Assembly: GCF_001411555.2 (NCBI RefSeq)
Contig: NC_049909.1
Span: 10,485,485 to 10,549,484, forward strand
Direction of reading: 5' to 3'
Source: Juglans regia
Lineage: Eukaryota; Streptophyta; Magnoliopsida; Fagales; Juglandaceae
DNA length: 64,000 nucleotides
Shown here: positions 1-11,660 of the stretch, one piece after another
Position numbering within the stretch: position 1 is the stretch's first letter
Layout of the letters: every line of letters begins with the position of its first letter
Translations under genes and position numbers: made by a program
Notes under the pieces: model-generated
Told to the model about the DNA's origin: nothing
What the model saw: the letters and a program-made list of their open reading frames with translations, nothing else
Databases searched by the model: none

Positions 1-1489
1 GAACTGAACCAAACCAAACCAGTCCCCTTTGGTCCCACTCGGTCCGAGCCATGTCCAAAATGGGCCAATTGGCCCAATGACTTACTCAGCTACTCTTGTG
101 TTTTTCGGTCCAGTTTCAAAGTATTTTTGGCCCAATTCACATTTTTTTCCAATTTTAAGCTAAAAAATACCCAAAAAAACTTGATAGGAAAAAAAATAAT
201 GATAAAAGAAAAATAATATATATAAAAAAAATAGAGATAAATAAATTTAAAAAAAATACCTAATTAGGAATCATCAAAATTTTAAACTCCGAATAAAAAA
301 AGGAAAGCCAAAAAACAAAATAAATGCGCCTAGGCTCCTAGCTATAAGTTATAACACAAACTCCAATTCTCAAACTCCAAGAGTCCAAATAAATGAAAAA
401 AAAAAGTTAAAAAACCGAAAAAAATTTATAAAAGCTATTACAATTTACAAATTACAATCCAAAGCACTCTCTAAGATAATGTAGTGTCCACATGCTGGAC
501 ATGAAATTATCAAACCAAATGACAGAGATATAGAGTCCTCAATAAACATATTTTTCTGGAAAAGATAAGAAAAACACGACAGCTTGTGCACCAAACAGGA
601 CAATAAAAAATTGTGTCCACCAGCAGCAGCTTTAGCTGTAGCAGCTTCAGCTTGTGCACCAAACTTCGAGTTGAGACAAGAAAAGATATTGTTAAACAGT
701 CAAATGTGCACAACTTTCATCACACTAAGAGCAAGGAATCGGATCATCATCAAATAGTTAAGCCTTTCTTCGTACTTACATTGACACAAAGCAATAAAAA
801 GCAATAAAAGCAATCACTCTAATTAACCATACAAAAGCAATAACAAGCAGTTATTCACATCTAATTAACCTTACAAAAGCAATAAAAAACAATTGTTGTT
901 AAAAGTTGGAGTATAAAGTTAATTACCTAAAATGAATTGCTCGAGTAAAAATTCAGAATAATTTATTTAACTAAAATGATAATTAGCCATTAACATATAT
1001 AGAAGTTCCTTTTGCCAGCTTTTGCAAGCTTAGTCAGTTTTTCCATCCATTTATCCAAAACATTTCTTCGCGTCGAGTTGATCAATGATCCCAAAATTTA
1101 CATTAAAAACGAACACCACGTAATGGAAAATGGAAATCACAGTAGATATCTTTTCAAGATTACAAAAAGGCACCACACACAAGGACACGTACATTCTACA
1201 TAGCACAAAAAGAACAACAAAACAAACTGAAAACTGAAAACTAACAAGTTAAAATAGATTCACCTTATTAACTTGAATTGGTTGTAGACATTGTATTTGA
1301 CGCCTCTATAGAATTTTCACCCTCCCGAACAAGTTCTATACAATAAGGAAATAAAACAAATTATATAAATTTACATAACATATAGTATTATAGTCTTATA
1401 GATCATAAAAGTTATAAAATGAAGTAAATAAGAAACATACCCAACTACCTCTCAAAATCCTTCACCTGATCCATTAAAGTCCTAAGGCT
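1..1489. other. Gene-free AT-rich flank of a hAT relic
   Basis: No gene can be supported here. The DNA is AT-rich with A-runs and short repeats of AAAAGCAATAA type near 790-890. The first ~110 bases are rich in GGTCC/GGCCC/CCAAACC words, as often seen near the ends of plant hAT elements. Because the adjacent transposase remnant reads on the minus strand and ends near 1490, this stretch is probably the hAT 3' region, with its terminal inverted repeat outside the window. That last point is inference. Confidence 0.4.
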
Positions 1490-2192
1490 GATTGGAATAG
1501 AAGAAGAACAAAGCCATTCTATGCACAAATGGCACCCTCAACCATCATCGAAGATAAACTACTTCGGAAAGGATTAAGAACATGATCCGCCATGGTAAAT
1601 GTAGATTCAGAGGCCACTATAGATACCGGTATTGCAAGTACATCGCATGCAACTTTTGAAAGCACGTGATATCTGAATTAACTTTCCACCAAATAAGAAT
1701 GTCAAAACTTGCATATTCTTCTTCACAACTTTCAGCTAGGTATCTATCAACCTCACTCTTGTTTTCCAAAGAGTTTTCTGACTATAACTGTTGTTTAAAT
1801 AGGGTCATCCTTTCTGCCGTCCTATCCTTAACTCTACTACCATCTGTAGTATTTGCTTCTTCACATGGGGAACTTGTGCGCTACTGTTATAGATCAGAAC
1901 TTTTACCTTCCTCATTATCAGCGTATGCCTCATACATGCGGGTTAAATCATTTTTCACCTTCCAACTCAAATCAACCGCTTTGGTGGGATCATTGGCATA
2001 CATCCCTTCTAATGCAAAGTCAAAATATTGAATCTTGTACCGAAAATCAAGAATAATCCCAAGAAACAATAACATATTGATATTATCCAAATTACCCCAA
2101 TATTTCTCAAGTTTTTCCCTCATATTTGTGGTCATTAATCCCACCACGAGGCTTCCTTCTTCATGATAACGTATCAGCACCAAATCAGCCAC
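1490..2192 (-). pseudogene. hAT transposase, C-terminal half (broken)
   Basis: Minus-strand remnant of a hAT (Ac/RICESLEEPER-like, BED zinc-finger class) transposase. The open segment 1887-2192 carries the region before the dimerisation domain, with MREKLEKYWGN followed by LGIILDFRYK (family form ..LDPRYK). Further along, 1490-1800 carries the C-terminal dimerisation domain: EVDRYLAES, FDILIWWKVNS and, after a frameshift near 1660-1680, DVLAIPVSIVASES and NPFRSSLS. A stop or frameshift separates the pieces, so it cannot encode an active protein. The N-terminal half is at 7031-7600. The two halves are separated by Copia-A and a TRIM-like relic, so this is one transposase gene split by later insertions. 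The family call is secure from these motifs; mobility of the element is not implied. Confidence 0.85.
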
Positions 2193-2193
2193 A

Positions 2194-2436
2194 TGTTAGG
2201 AGTGAATCAGCTGCATATCCTCCTTGATAGACTTGCTCCACCATACTTGGAAAGTCTATTGTATATATTTTAAGTCAATTGTATAGGTTTGGAAAGTCTA
2301 GCTGGACATTTACGTTTCTTGCCTTATTTGTACAGAGCTATTGATAAGCTTCTTGTATCCTTGTAACTAGTATATAAACAATACAATACTCTCTCTATCT
2401 ACATCCCGTGAGATAGACATTTCTCAAAATTCTTCA
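2194..2436 (+). repeat. Copia-A 5' LTR
   Basis: Starts TGTTAGGAGTG and ends TTCTTCA, giving the TG...CA ends of an LTR, and is followed with no gap by the primer-binding site. A TATATAAACAA box lies near 2371 and the element's transcript probably starts shortly after it. The length of 243 bp is typical of short-LTR copia lineages. Confidence 0.8.
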
Positions 2437-2450
2437 TGGTATCAAGAGCC
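2437..2450 (+). promoter_or_regulatory. Copia-A primer-binding site
   Basis: TGGTATCAAGAGCC directly abuts the LTR end. It matches the usual initiator-tRNA-Met complement TGGTATCAGAGCC with one extra A. Confidence 0.85.
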
Positions 2451-2492
2451 TACAGGAACAGATAGAGAGTTTTTTTTTTTTTTTTCAAAACC

Positions 2493-3797
2493 ATGTCGAC
2501 CAACTCCTCCCTTTCATCTCCTTTCTCCGAGGAATACCCTTACCCTGTCACACAAAACATTTCCAACTTTGTGTCCATCAAACTCTCGTCCACCAACTTT
2601 CTTTTATGGAAAACCCAAATGATCAACATCCTTGAAAGCTATGACCTTCAAGGCTTCATTACGGGTGTGATCTCTACTCCACCAATGATCATTGTCACCT
2701 ATAATTCTGTGGTGCAACCAAATCCTGCGTACCATAAATGGTGTAGGACAGATCATTTGGTAAAGGGTTGGCTTACTGCTACTCTTTCAGAAGAAGTGCT
2801 AGGCATTGTGGTTGGTCTAGCCACTGCTGCCGAAGTTTGGAATGCACTCGTCCATGCATTTGCTCGAGTGTCCTTTGATCAAAACCTTGCACTAAAGCAA
2901 CGGCTCACTTCTATTACTCGTGGCACTGATAGCCTGAGTACATATCTTCGTCGTTTCAAAACTATCTGTGATGAACTAGCTGCTATTGGCAAACCTGTTC
3001 ATGATCACAAGAAATCGTGGTGGTTGCTCAATGGTCTTGGCAAAGATTTTGAAATCTTTACTGCTACCATGTTACGTCCTCCTATTCCATCCTATGCTGA
3101 AGTGGTCACTCAACTTGAAAGTTATGCTAACCGGCACAAAATTGAAAGCACTCAAGAACCTACTATGGTGTTCTATGGTCAGAAAATTTACAAAAACAAA
3201 AAGGGCCACGGACAATCTGCCTCCTTTAATTCCAAGGGGAGAGGATTTGTTCAAGCAAACCAATCTAGTAACAAGTCTTTTTCTTCTTCTTCTTCTCGAC
3301 AGTCTTCTGGTAGCAACCAATCTCAAGGGAACACACCATACGCCACCAAGAAGGATGATGCTCCAATCTACCAAATCTGTAACAAGAAATATCATACAGC
3401 TCTAAAATGCTTTAACCAATTCAATCACTCATTCACTATAGATAATCTTCCTCAAGCATTTGCTGTTGTACAAGCTGGTGACATGCCGGATTCTTCTCGG
3501 CATCTCGATACAGGTGCTACTGATCACATGACAGCATCCACAGGTAATCTACACTCTGCAACTCCTTATACAAAATCTAATGGAGTTATGGTCGGTAATG
3601 GGCATATCCTACCTATCACACATATTGGCACTACCACACTCTCATCTGATTCCTCTTCTATAGAGTTAAAAGATGTCTTAGTTGTGCCTACTATACAGAA
3701 GGATTTACTATCTGTTAGTAAACTCACTTCTGACTATTCTCTTATTTTTGAGTTTAATGGCCCTGGCTTTGTGCTAAAGGACAGGATCTCCAAATAG
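2493..3797 (+). pseudogene. Copia-A gag and protease
   Basis: Open for 434 codons from ATG 2493, 43 bases after the primer-binding site. Residues ~30-60 carry the copia gag start (NFLLWKTQMINIL), followed by a UBN2-type gag domain to ~230 and a basic Ser/Asn-rich linker. The zinc knuckle near residue 290 reads YQICNKKYHTALKC, so the first Cys of the CX2CX4HX4C motif is Tyr. The aspartic protease motif LDTGATDHM is intact near residue 340. A TAG at 3795 ends the frame inside the pol part, where an active element would read on. The next segment starts at once in the same region, so this is a broken gag-pol polyprotein and not a separate gene. Confidence 0.88.
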
Positions 3798-3803
3798 ATA
3801 ATA

Positions 3804-4740
3804 GTGAAGGGGTGGAAAAAGAAGGGCCTATACACTTTTGAGGGATCCCACGATCATTCATCCTCTCCAACTGCATTGTTCTCCACCAGGTTCAGACAAG
3901 CATCCCTTCAATGTTGGTATCACAGACTCGGTCATCCTCAGCATCGTATCTTAAATTATCTCCATTCCAAGAAGTTTATCAATTGTATTTCTTTGCAATC
4001 TATGAGTGTTTGTACTAGTTGTCAAAAGAGCAACTCTTGTAAACTCCCATTTGCCTCTAGTAATAATAAAATTACCACTCCTTTCACTAAACTTCATTGT
4101 GATCTATGGGGACCAGCCCCTCTTTCTTCTCGGGATAAATACAGATATTATGCTATCTTCATTGATGACTCTACAAATTTTATGTGGCTTATTCCTCTTC
4201 GACACAAGTTAGATTTCTTTGATGCTTTCAAACAGTTACATTCTTATGTACGATGTCAGTTTGATGCTAAAATTTGAATTTTCCAAAGCGATGAAGTGGG
4301 TGAATTTGCAAATAGATCATTTGCAACATATCTTCAACGACATGGCATTCACCATCAGTCTGCATGTCCAAAGACTCCAGAACAAAATGGCAAAGCTGAG
4401 CACATGCATCATAGCATTACAGAACTTGGTTTAGCAATGATGTTTCATGCACAACCTCCATCTCGCTTTTGGCTTGATTGCTTCTCCACTGCTGTTTTCC
4501 TCTTAAACAGGTTGCCATCACTCAATCTTGGTATGGATTCTCCTTACTCTCAGGTATATGGCAAGACACCTGACTATGGCACTTTTCGAGTTCTTGGCTC
4601 TCAGTGCTTTGCTTATCTCGGTGCATATCGTAGCAATAAACTGGAACCAAAATCTCTGCCTTGTGTTTTTATTGGTTATAGCACCAAACATAAAGGGTAC
4701 AAATGCTTATATCCACCTACTGGCCGTATCTATGTTTAAC
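3804..4740 (+). pseudogene. Copia-A gag-pre-integrase and integrase
   Basis: Continuation of the polyprotein. The pre-integrase zinc motif is visible as WYHRLGHPQHR followed by CTSCQKSN (HHCC). The integrase core has the first Asp in HCDLWGP, the second in FQSDEVGEF, and the Glu region in TPEQNGKAEH. All three acidic catalytic positions therefore appear present, although a stop at 4276 and a frame change at ~4290 break the protein. The GKP-like C-terminal segment (RVLGSQCFAYL ... GYSTKHKGYKCL) follows up to the stop at 4738. Confidence 0.85.
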
Positions 4741-4748
4741 GACATGTT

Positions 4749-6665
4749 GTGTTTGATGAATCTCTGCTGCCATACTCCAAACCAACTGCTTTGTATGGTC
4801 AAGCTCCTGTTGAAGGGGAGTTCTGCACTTTTGCTGAGCATAATGATGTGCTACCTCCTTCAGCTTTTGCTTCACCATCAAACTTCTGTGACTCGACCTT
4901 AGTTCATCTCAGTTTACCCTCTCAACCTGCTGCTGCATCATAAATATGTTATGAGATTTCTCAACCTGCTGTTGAACCAGCTGTGTGTCATGAACCTATT
5001 ACTGAACCTGCTACTGCTGCTGAACTTGCTACTGCATCAGCTTCATCTCATGAATTATCTGAACCTATTTCCCTGTCTACAGAACAAAATCAGCACAACA
5101 TGATTACAAGAGCCAAAACTGGAGTTCGAAAGCCAAAACCTAAGTATGCAAATCTGCATGCCACTCACTCGATCCCTTCAACACCAAAGTCTATTAAATC
5201 AGCCAAAAATCACTCAGGGTGGTCTGCTGCTATGGATGAAGAGATAGCAGCTCTAGCAGACAATAAAACTTGGAAGTTGGTTCCTCCTCATCCTGAGATG
5301 AATATAGTAGGATGTAAATGGGTTTACAAGGCTAAGCTACAACCAAATGGTTCTCTTGAACGTCTTAAGGCATGTCTCGTCGCCAAGGGTTTCAATCAAG
5401 TGGATGGCATTGATTTTTCGGCATCTTGTTGTGGTCACATTGGCTGTTGTTAAACATTGGGATCTTCGGCAACTTGATGTCAAGAATGCCTTCTTGCATG
5501 GCTATCTCAGTGCCCCTGTGTACATGAAACAACCACCAGGATATACTGATCCACGTTATCCCTCTCATGTCTGCCAACAACATCGAGCACTTTATGGCCT
5601 TAAACAGGCTCCAAGGGCTTGGTTTGATTGTCTCAGTGATTTTCTTCTTCAGATGGGTTTTTTCTGCAGCACCACAAATCTAAGCTTGTTTATATGCAAG
5701 TCCTCATCCTGCATTTTGATTCTACTTCTATATGTTGACGACATGGTGATTACAGGAGATAATACTCAGCAAATTAATGCTTTCATATCTTAGTTGGCTC
5801 AACAATTCTCCATTAAAGATCTTGGCCAACTTCACTACTTCCTTGGTATTGAAGTTCACAAGTTTGGAAGTGATATGTTTTTATCTCAGCATCGGTATGC
5901 TTTGGATCTTCTCCACAGACATGGTTGACTTTAAGCCTATTGCTACTCCAATGCCCTCTAAAGGACATCCCAAATCAGCTGGTGAAGATTTGTTTCCTAA
6001 TCCAACAATGCACCATAGCTTAGTGGGTGGTTTGCAGTACTTGACATTTACTAGACCTGACCTCTCCTACAACGTTAACTATGCATGTCAATTCATGCAA
6101 TCCCCAACTGTTGCCCACTTTCAGCTTGTAAAACGCATCATTCGGTATATTTAGGGCACTGCACACTATGGGATGCACATCCTTGCTACAAGCACTCTTG
6201 ATCTTTATGCCTATTCAGATGCCGACTAGGCAGGCTGCCCCCTAACTTGTCGATCAACATATGGTTTTTGCTCCTTCTTAGGGAGTAATTGTATTTCTTG
6301 GAGTGCTAAGAAACAAGCTACGGTGGCATGTTGTAGCTTAGAGTCTAAGTATAGATCAATGGCTACCACTGCCGCTGAGCTCACAGGGCTTTCTTTTCCC
6401 TTATGAGACCTTGATGTTCCACTGCATAAAACTCCTACTCTTCATTGTGACAATCTCAGTGCATTGCATATGACCATTAATCCTGTCTTGCATGGTCGAA
6501 CAAAGCACTTCGAGCTCGATTACCACTATATTCGTGAGTGTGTTGCTCTTGGTTCTTAGGAGACTCGGTTTGTTACTTCACCCAACCAACTGGCTGACAT
6601 CTTCACCAAACCATTGTCCAAACCTCTTGTTGAGAAGTCTCACACGGCTTAGGAACAAACTCATC
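4749..6665 (+). pseudogene. Copia-A reverse transcriptase and RNase H
   Basis: Polyprotein tail in several frames. The RT starts near 5220 (WSAAMDEEIAALADN) with KLVPPHPEMNIVGCKWVYK. It continues after a frameshift at ~5450 with LDVKNAFLHG and the catalytic LYVDDM box near 5730. RNase H follows (RPDLSYNVNY, YSDAD with a stop after it near 6230, SLESKYRSMA, and LADIFTKPLSK near 6610). At least five stops or frameshifts are present. The end of homology near 6670 coincides with the start of a different LTR-like relic. Confidence 0.85.
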
Positions 6666-6670
6666 CTGGA

Positions 6671-7023
6671 CTTTATAAGGAGTTACTTCACTCCTCCTAT
6701 TAGGCCTTTTATGGGGAGAAATAGGTGTTTCTACATGGTATCAGAGCCACTCCACGTCTAAGACAATGTTGCGACGGTTGCAATCATGCGGCACAGGGGT
6801 GATGCTGGCATGGCAGTGTTCGCCCGGAGCTAAGAAAAGACCTAGCGCACAGCCAGCCCGTGTAAGCGCTGGGACCGCCGTGGACGTCGGCTGCGGAGCG
6901 TGGTGGTTGTTACGATCTCACATCGACTAAGTATGGGATTGGTTGATAGTTTATAAGCCCCTATGCACCCTTCTCTTGTAAGCTAGTTTTCAAGAGTAAG
7001 TTCTACCTAGTGGGTTCATAACA
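6671..7023 (+). mobile_element. TRIM-like LTR relic
   Basis: After the Copia-A RNase H there is a partial LTR-like end (..AGGTGTTTCTACA) followed at 6736-6749 by a perfect TGGTATCAGAGCCA primer-binding site. Then come ~160 bp of non-coding DNA and a second LTR-like unit (6908-7023). That unit begins TGTTACGATCTCACATCG, contains TTTATAAGCCCC and TTGTAAGCTAGTTTTC, and ends TTCATAACA. A second, degraded TGGTATCT follows at 7026. Such short LTRs flanking a tiny internal region are the form of a terminal-repeat retrotransposon in miniature (TRIM). The first LTR is incomplete and no TSD was found, so the classification is tentative. Confidence 0.5.
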
Positions 7024-7030
7024 AATGGTA

Positions 7031-7811
7031 TCTCGAAGTCAATCGCATCGGCTATTGTAACTAACTCCAGAAAAAAGGAGTTGCGAGTTACATATTGACC
7101 CCACAAAAAAAGTAAAGTTGTATCTTGAAATAGTTGAAGAAACCTTACAAACAACCTTACATTCTCCCAATCGTTATTATTGGGAGGCACTAACTTCTTT
7201 GACACTCTCCTATTCACCACATCATCATCTCCAATACTAGTAAAGAATCCCAAATCTTCTTCAAATAAGAAAATGCTCTGTTGTTAGAACAAACATTATC
7301 AAGTGTGATTGCAAGTACTTTAGGTCGCCCGCAGTCATGCAAACACATCTCTATGGCCCTACCAAGTGTATCACCCTGGTGATTCTCAACCAAACAAAAA
7401 GAAAGAATTATCTTATGTAGATTTCAATTATCATCAATAAAGTGTACAGTGAGACACATATAGTTGAGGTTTTGCACGAATGTCTATGTATCTATGATGA
7501 GGGATATTCGTTGCCCTTGAAGAGCACTTCACAACTTATTTTTTCCCTCATATGCACACTAAAATAATCCTTCGCAACAGTAACACGGGATGATCTACAC
7601 ACTTTGCCTTTTTTTGTCCTTTCAAAAACTTCACACTATTACTATGTACATTCAAGACAAAAAACATCACGTTGCAAAAGATCACCAACGCTGGACACAC
7701 ACCCTTAAAATGAGTAAAATACAATTCAATTTGAAAAGTAGACGTTGAAGTTGGCCTTCTATATACGTACATGCATCCAAATTCAAGAGAAAATAAAATC
7801 GAAGGAAGCAA
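7031..7811 (-). pseudogene. hAT transposase, N-terminal half (broken)
   Basis: Minus-strand partner of the relic at 1490-2192. Reading leftward it shows a degenerate KDYFSVHMREK segment, then the RNase-H-like core: NLNYMCLTVHFID, the LHKIILSFCLVENHQGDT stretch, LGRAIEMCLHDCG and VLAITLDNVCSNN. It continues to DWENVRLFVRFLQLF and VTRNSFFLEL. These match the order of motifs in plant hAT transposases. In-frame stops occur within the core. The part beyond ~7600 might include the BED zinc finger, but I cannot see a convincing CX2C..HX4H pattern, so that portion is uncertain. Confidence 0.82.
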
Positions 7812-7823
7812 CGATAATGATCA

Positions 7824-10800
7824 CTTAAACAAAACGTTATTAACAAAAATTATTTGTAACACCCGGGCCCAACCCGAATATGCTTTTTAAATATTTTTGG
7901 GCTTATGCGTATGAAAAGCCCAATTGAGTGCTCGAGTATTTTTTTTTTTTTTTGGAATAAATTACGGGCCTAAAATCTTTGTTTTCGCGAAATATAATTT
8001 TTCTTTGGATTTGATAATCAGGTTAAAATAATTTATGAACCAAGTGGGCCTAAATAATTAGAATTTGGCCCAAGAAATTTTCCTAATGGCCCAAAAATAT
8101 TATTAGATGATGAATTTATTTTGGACATGAAGATTAGGACCCGGGTTATTTGTGAAATCCAAGCCCATGATTGTATCCAATTTCAAACATTAGAGTTACA
8201 ATTTTAGAGTCCCCTTGGTGATAAAATTCCTTGAGCAACTACTTTCTATATAATTAGACCCAGGGACGTAAATCATCTACATCCTCAAGTGCCTAGGGTT
8301 GCCGCTCACATGTTCTTTTCTCCAAAAAGTCAGCAGCCCACCTTTTCCTCTACACAGCTACCACCCTGCGCCATGAACTCCATGCAGCCACCCCACATTG
8401 CCCTTTCCCTCTCCCTATAATCCCATGCATCGATTTCTTTGTCATAGGACCCTCTGTCACAACAACACCCAGCCCCATAGTTGGGTTCCTTCCCGCCTCC
8501 ATGCCAACAGCCCCACTGCCGCTACTGCCGCTTCAACACAACCACCTTAATTGACCCCCACCAAAGCCAAGCTCTTCATGTACGACTAGCTCCTATCTCC
8601 TCCGCACGCAACCACCTCTCTTGATGAGCTTGAGATTTTTCCCCTTGCCGCTAGCCACCGCCACGTGAAAACGGGTTCTCCCTGCCAAGCTCCTCCACGA
8701 ATCTCTTGCATTGTAGCCCACTGCTCAGCCACCATAGCAGTACCCTATACCACCACCCAATGCTACCAAGACTGCATGAAGAAGTGGGTTGCACCTCTAT
8801 TTTTTAGAAAAAAGAATAGAGCACTTTTGGAGCCTCGTAGAACCATTGCTTCTTGCTGGAAACTGCCACAGCTCGGTCGTGCTATGCCTTGTACCACCAT
8901 ACTACACTGCCGCTGGCTTAAGCCACCCCAAGTCTATTGTTCTCCTCCCAGTAAGCCACGTCCGAACTCCTTCCCACTGCCTCTCCCTCTATCTCACACA
9001 TTATCTCCTTCTCTCGCTCATCTCTCTCTCTATCTCTTAGATTGTTCAGCCACCTTGCTCCACCTGAGCCTCCACCGCATTTGCCTCTAGGTTAACTCTG
9101 CATCTCGACGTGAAGTTTTTTGTTTTGTTTTGTTTTCTTATTTCTTTAGAAACAACAAGTTTATGCCTTTGACTCTAGTCATGATTTCCCTGGTATTTTT
9201 GAAAATGCCATCAAGCCATTTGATCAGTGATTATCTGTAAAGCACCACAAATCTTTTTAAAGATTTTTACATTTTTGCCCCAATAGGAAAGCCTAGGCAG
9301 AATAGGGGTTGGGCTTTATTTCTTAAAAAATTTTGACATGGATTCTACTGGGTTCTTTTATTTTTGGGTGTTATGTTAAGTTATTTTGAAGTTAAATGCT
9401 TTTGGGTTGGGCTCGGGCTCTAAATTATTTTGGGCTCGGTAATATTTTTATCACAGCAACTTTTCATATTGGGTTTTGATTTCTTAAATACACTGGTGTT
9501 TGAGTTAAAATTAGATTAAGTATATTAAGTGAAAATTGATGAATTTGGAAAAATGATAGCATTTTAGGATTATGAGAATTTTAGATTTCAATGAATTAAA
9601 ATTGGACGATTTTTAGCAATTCAGGTTTACGAAAGTTACGTGACTATCTTATATGTGACGATTGATTTTCATTTGGCACTGTTGTGAGAAAATTCAGAGA
9701 AGCTAAAAGTTCAGGTAAGCAGGATTCCTATGCAAAATTTGCATTAAAATAAAATGGACTAAGGTCAATTTTGAAAAAATATGCATGTATTGTTATGAAG
9801 AGAAATTTGAAATGATCTCAATTATTTGTTTTGCATAACTCATGAAATTCTATATAAGAATAGATTACTTTCCATCATGACTGGTATAGACATGAGCAAA
9901 GTTTTTTGCATTTTGTCTCTGAACTACGTAAAAGAGAGCGAATATGAAATTTTGTGCATAAATTATCCTTTTGTGATCTGATTCTTTTATGTTCTTAAAA
10001 TATTTTGTACCCTGATATGATGTGATATGATTTTTGAAACCACTGGCATGACATTTTGTTTATATTTTTGTTCCGTTATGACTTTACCACGAGTGTAAAA
10101 CTGTGGCCTCTGTTATGGTTGGTAACAATTTTTTTTGTTTCTAGTGCACTCACTTTGGAAATAAAGTAGTTTTCTGCATGGTCTTTCCTATGTACACACT
10201 CGGGGCTTCGAGAATAATAAGAGGAAGATTCACATTCTATTTCTACTCCGTTGGCCGACGGGGTTTGCACAAGCCTACCACCGGAGTTAAACATGGAATT
10301 CTGTTCTGATATGATGTATTCAGTTATGTTAAGCCAAATGAATTTTGAATAAGAATGTTCTCTAAAAGTTTCACTCTAATATTTTTGGTAACATGTATTT
10401 TGCATTCTGAAAGCAAATGTTTCTAATTCTGCATTCTGAAGTAAAAATTTTGTTCTGCATTTGAAACTCTGTAAATGCTCATGTTTGCATACTAGTATAT
10501 GTTCTCTGCTTATTGAGTTGTTGATATCTCACCCCTTATCTCCACAACATTTTTCAGATGATTTGAATATTTCAGCTAAGTATTAAGATTTTGGAGCATC
10601 GGTGAGATTATTGAAGTATAGAGAGTTAAGCACAGAAAGTTGACATGGTTATTGAAGAATGTCTTTCGTTATTTTGGTCGTATTTTGATGAGGCAATATG
10701 TGAGAGGTTGACTTTTATTATAAGACTTTGTGTTGTCTTAGATTAATTATACTGGAGTATTTGATATGAATTAATGAGTATTTTGTGTGATGGAAAAATT

Positions 10801-10903
10801 TGGAGTATGTACTATGTGGCTGGAAGATGATATTAGGATACAAGAGCTAACTTTCCGAACCTTCGGGCACAGGGCATTATATTATTATTAAAAAATACCA
10901 ACA
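7824..10903 (-). repeat. Copia-B 3' LTR fragment, split by solo LTR S1
   Basis: Bases 7824-7854 plus 10882-10903 together match 25220-25267 (CTTAAACAAAACGTTATT ... AAAAAATACCAACA). On the minus strand this is an LTR start TGTTGGTATT. Just outside it at 10904-10915 the minus strand reads AGTGGAGGAA, a good polypurine tract, which fixes 10903 as the 5' edge of the 3' LTR. S1 separates the two halves. Confidence 0.7.
7855..10881 (+). mobile_element. S1: solo gypsy (Tekay-like) LTR, TSD TTATT
   Basis: A 3.03-kb sequence beginning TGTAACACCCGGGCCC and ending CAGGGCATTATA (a decayed GTGTTACA end), flanked by TTATT at 7850-7854 and 10882-10886. There is no coding sequence, primer-binding site or second LTR, so it is a solo LTR left by recombination between the two LTRs of a full element. 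It shares with the other long LTRs a donor-like CAGGTAAGCAGG (GT at 9715), the stem-loop at 10515-10530 with one mismatch, and an acceptor-like TTTTTCAG ending at 10557. A pyrimidine- and CpG-rich block lies at 8280-9090; the open frames there are not credible genes. Confidence 0.85.
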
Positions 10904-11660
10904 TTCCTCCACTATTTTTTAATAATAAAAAATAAAAGAGAGACAGTTTCAAACAAAAAAGGATTATTATGCGCCACAAAGTTATGCTCTACATTGAACC
11001 CTCATTTAGTGAAATAACAACCTTTACTCCTGAGTCAGTAGTGGTCTCAAACTTGAACCATGACTGAGTAAGGGAAATAAAAAATTATCACTCACACATA
11101 ATAACATAGGTGTTAACCTGAGCTTTATTAGTCAGCACATTATGACCGTGTGCTAATCACGATTTCATGAGCGTATTTGAAACTAAACCCAATTCTCATA
11201 GAGAGCGGCTCCACTCTCACACTCACATAGGTGAAATTTGTCAAGAGTGCTCCTGTAATTCTTGCACCCTACTCAAAGGAGCTATAAAATCTCATTAAGA
11301 GTTTTTTCAAAAACTCTTCATCCAAAACATTACAAGATAAATGTACTCACATCATAGGAATGAGAAATAAAATAAATAGTACATTTCTTACGACCATCAT
11401 ATGATTCGTTTTTCCTATTGAACCCGGTTTTCAGGATCTCTGGTCCCCAGATTGGATATTTTCATACATGGCTCATGAATTTATGAGTTTTAATCTCATT
11501 CCCCTCGATGTATTCCAGACTCTTTCTCTTGTTAAGGCCTTGGTTAGTGAATTTGTAAGATTATCACAAGACCTAACATAATCCACATTAATAATGTCAT
11601 CAGTGAAATAAGATCTCACAGTACTGTATTTTCTTCTTATGGATTTGGATTTACTGTTAT
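10904..11660 (-). pseudogene. Copia-B RNase H tail, 3' untranslated region and PPT
   Basis: On the minus strand 11520-11655 encodes the end of copia RNase H: KSKSIRRKYSTVRS, then VDYVRSCDNLTNSLTKAL and WNTSRGM. A stop follows near 11490. About 580 bp of non-coding 3' region then leads to the polypurine tract next to the 3' LTR at 10903. The preceding part of the same domain resumes at 14283, on the other side of S2. Confidence 0.8.

Larger units (their letters stand above)
2194..6670 (+). mobile_element. Copia-A: Ale/Retrofit-like Ty1/copia element, 3' LTR missing
   Basis: Plus-strand Ty1/copia retrotransposon inserted in the minus-strand hAT transposase gene. Order: 5' LTR (2194-2436), primer-binding site, gag, protease, integrase, reverse transcriptase, RNase H, which is the copia order. 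The coding region is broken by several stops (3797, 4276, 4738, 5452, 5793 and others), so it is dead. The body ends near 6670, just after the RNase H C-terminus. No copy of the 5' LTR follows; a different LTR-like relic (6671-7023) stands there instead. Lineage is suggested by the short 243-bp LTR and a gag of the TNFLLWKTQ type. Confidence 0.85.

Noticed and set aside
1666..2031. 121-codon plus-strand open frame
   Set aside because: It lies antisense to the hAT transposase remnant, whose motifs are clear on the minus strand; no family resemblance of its own.
2437..2450. tRNA gene suggested by tRNA-like words such as TGGTATCAGAGCC at several places
   Set aside because: These are reverse-transcription primer-binding sites next to LTRs; no cloverleaf or A/B boxes were found.
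7600..7811. BED zinc finger of the hAT transposase
   Set aside because: A few loosely similar residues, but no convincing Cys-Cys/His-His pattern could be read.
8665..9090. Cys/Pro-rich open frame of 141 codons
   Set aside because: It falls in the GC-rich promoter-side block of solo LTR S1 and has no recognisable domain; such frames recur by composition in every LTR copy.
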